Of a DNA stretch of 64,000 nucleotides, positions 63,310 to 64,000 are shown piece after piece. The stretch is from Nocardioides sp. (lineage in GTDB: Bacteria > Actinomycetota > Actinomycetes > Propionibacteriales > Nocardioidaceae): positions 1 to 64,000 of the forward strand of contig JAUYLL010000112.1 of the NCBI GenBank assembly GCA_030698375.1, read 5' to 3'. How positions within the stretch are numbered: the first letter of the stretch is position 1; each line of letters opens with the position of its first letter. The notes under the pieces are model-generated. The model made no database searches. It worked only from the letters and a program-made list of their open reading frames with translations, and was not told the DNA's origin. The translations under genes were made by a program, and so were the position numbers.

Positions 63310-64000
63310 ATGACCGACCACCCCACGCTCGCCCAGCTCGCCGCGGGCGACGCCTTCGTCGACCGGCACCTCGGGCCGGACGCCGACCAGGTCGGCGTGA
63401 TGCTCGCGGCGCTCGGGTTCTCCTCCCTCGAGGACCTGATGACCGCCGCGGTGCCGCCGCGGATCCGGGCCACGGCGCCGCTCGACCTTCCCGCGGCGGC
63501 GACCGAGCGCGGAGCCGCCGCCGAGCTCGCCGCCCTCGCGGCGCGCAACCGGCCCGCCGAGCCGATGATCGGACTCGGGTACCACGGCACCACCACGCCC
63601 GCGGTCATCCGGCGCAACGTGCTCGAGGACCCGGCCTGGTACACCGCTTACACGCCCTACCAGCCGGAGATCTCCCAGGGTCGTCTGGAGGCGCTGCTCA
63701 ACTTCCAGACGATGGTCGGGGACCTCACGGGCCTGCCCACGGCCAACGCCTCCCTTCTCGACGAGGCCACTGCGGCGGCCGAGGCGATGACCCTCGTGCG
63801 GCGTGCCCAGCGCAAGCGCTCGGGGCCGTTCGTCATGGACGCCGACGCGCTCCCGCAGACCGTCGAGGTGGTACGCACCCGTGCCGCGGCCATGGGCATC
63901 CCTGTCGAGGTCCGCGACCTGACCGACGTCACGCCCGAGGACCTGCCCGAGGACGTCTGCGGGGTGCTCGTGCAGTACCCCGGGGCGTCCGGCCGGCTGA
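63310..64000 (+). CDS. gcvP: Glycine dehydrogenase (decarboxylating) GcvP, truncated by window edge
   Basis: The first 230 residues of the P protein are present. It starts MTDHPTLAQLAAGDAFVDRH and has MIGLGYHGTTTPAVIRRNVL, WYTAYTPYQPEISQGRLEAL and ANASLLDEATAAAEAM, all standard. It uses pyridoxal phosphate to decarboxylate glycine and load the H protein. The PLP Lys lies beyond the window. ATG 63310 follows GGGAGCC. Expression is set by the glycine riboswitch just upstream. Confidence 0.96.
   Translation, partial: MTDHPTLAQLAAGDAFVDRHLGPDADQVGVMLAALGFSSLEDLMTAAVPPRIRATAPLDLPAAATERGAAAELAALAARNRPAEPMIGLGYHGTTTPAVIRRNVLEDPAWYTAYTPYQPEISQGRLEALLNFQTMVGDLTGLPTANASLLDEATAAAEAMTLVRRAQRKRSGPFVMDADALPQTVEVVRTRAAAMGIPVEVRDLTDVTPEDLPEDVCGVLVQYPGASGRL

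Overview
The window is high-GC actinobacterial DNA. Leaderless starts (TANNNT hexamer, 6-7 bases, then ATG/GTG), many GTG starts and gene order point this way. The right end (about 57.3-64 kb) follows the order of the Mycobacterium tuberculosis Rv1822-Rv1832 block: CDP-alcohol phosphatidyltransferase, DUF881, small basic membrane protein, DUF881, gcvH, garA, ftsR-like MerR, DUF151 nuclease, second MerR, gcvP. A Nocardioides-like member of the Propionibacteriales is my best guess, by inference only.

Region by region. (1) 1-3.78 kb is the right end of an integrated element. It holds a tyrosine integrase, a two-gene HEPN nuclease + DUF262 cassette of visibly lower GC, and an attachment site made of the 3' half of a tRNA-Pro(GGG) gene. 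(2) 3.8-9.05 kb has a remnant oxidoreductase, then a leaderless TetR-aldolase-sugar kinase operon divergent from a Tat-exported amine oxidase and a secreted beta-propeller. (3) 9.2-17.8 kb has an alpha/beta hydrolase, a PEGLP-type P-type ATPase with a folded leader, then a copper-type set (BNR lipoprotein, Met-rich multicopper oxidase, two SHOCT membrane proteins) and a MerA-like flavoprotein. (4) 18-28.1 kb is the most interesting part. Two large LuxR-type regulators flank an aquaporin, a formylglycine sulfatase with its activating enzyme, and small membrane proteins. Six copies of a 17-bp palindrome, TCRCCCNNNRCRGGNGA, lie in its intergenic spaces, several at a fixed distance from a -10 element. 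(5) 28.4-35.9 kb has a PKD/NodB secreted deacetylase, a Ca/cation exchanger, a CPBP protease, a universal stress protein and an ABC exporter whose two permease halves are fused. (6) 36-41.1 kb has a Fur/Zur-like box followed by a 65-residue secreted peptide, an integrin-like surface protein (BNR propeller plus vWA/MIDAS) and an accessory FtsH protease. (7) 41.1-42.9 kb has a broken sulfotransferase gene and cueP. (8) 42.9-47.5 kb is a TPP-riboswitch thiamine operon, thiO-thiS-thiG-thiE-thiC. (9) 47.5-56.9 kb has a redox operon (ArsR-rhodanese, CPVC membrane protein, DsbA, CcdA-like), an acyl-CoA synthetase, an MFS pump with a nitroreductase, a GH3 glycosidase and a nicotinamidase. (10) 57.3-64 kb is the conserved gcv/gar block, ending in a glycine riboswitch and a truncated gcvP.

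Candidates for something undescribed are the palindrome regulon at 20-28 kb, the metal-box/integrin-like/FtsH operon at 36-41 kb and the HEPN-DUF262 cassette on the mobile element. Coordinates, motifs and repeats were read from the sequence. Family names rest on recalled motifs, and no database search was run.
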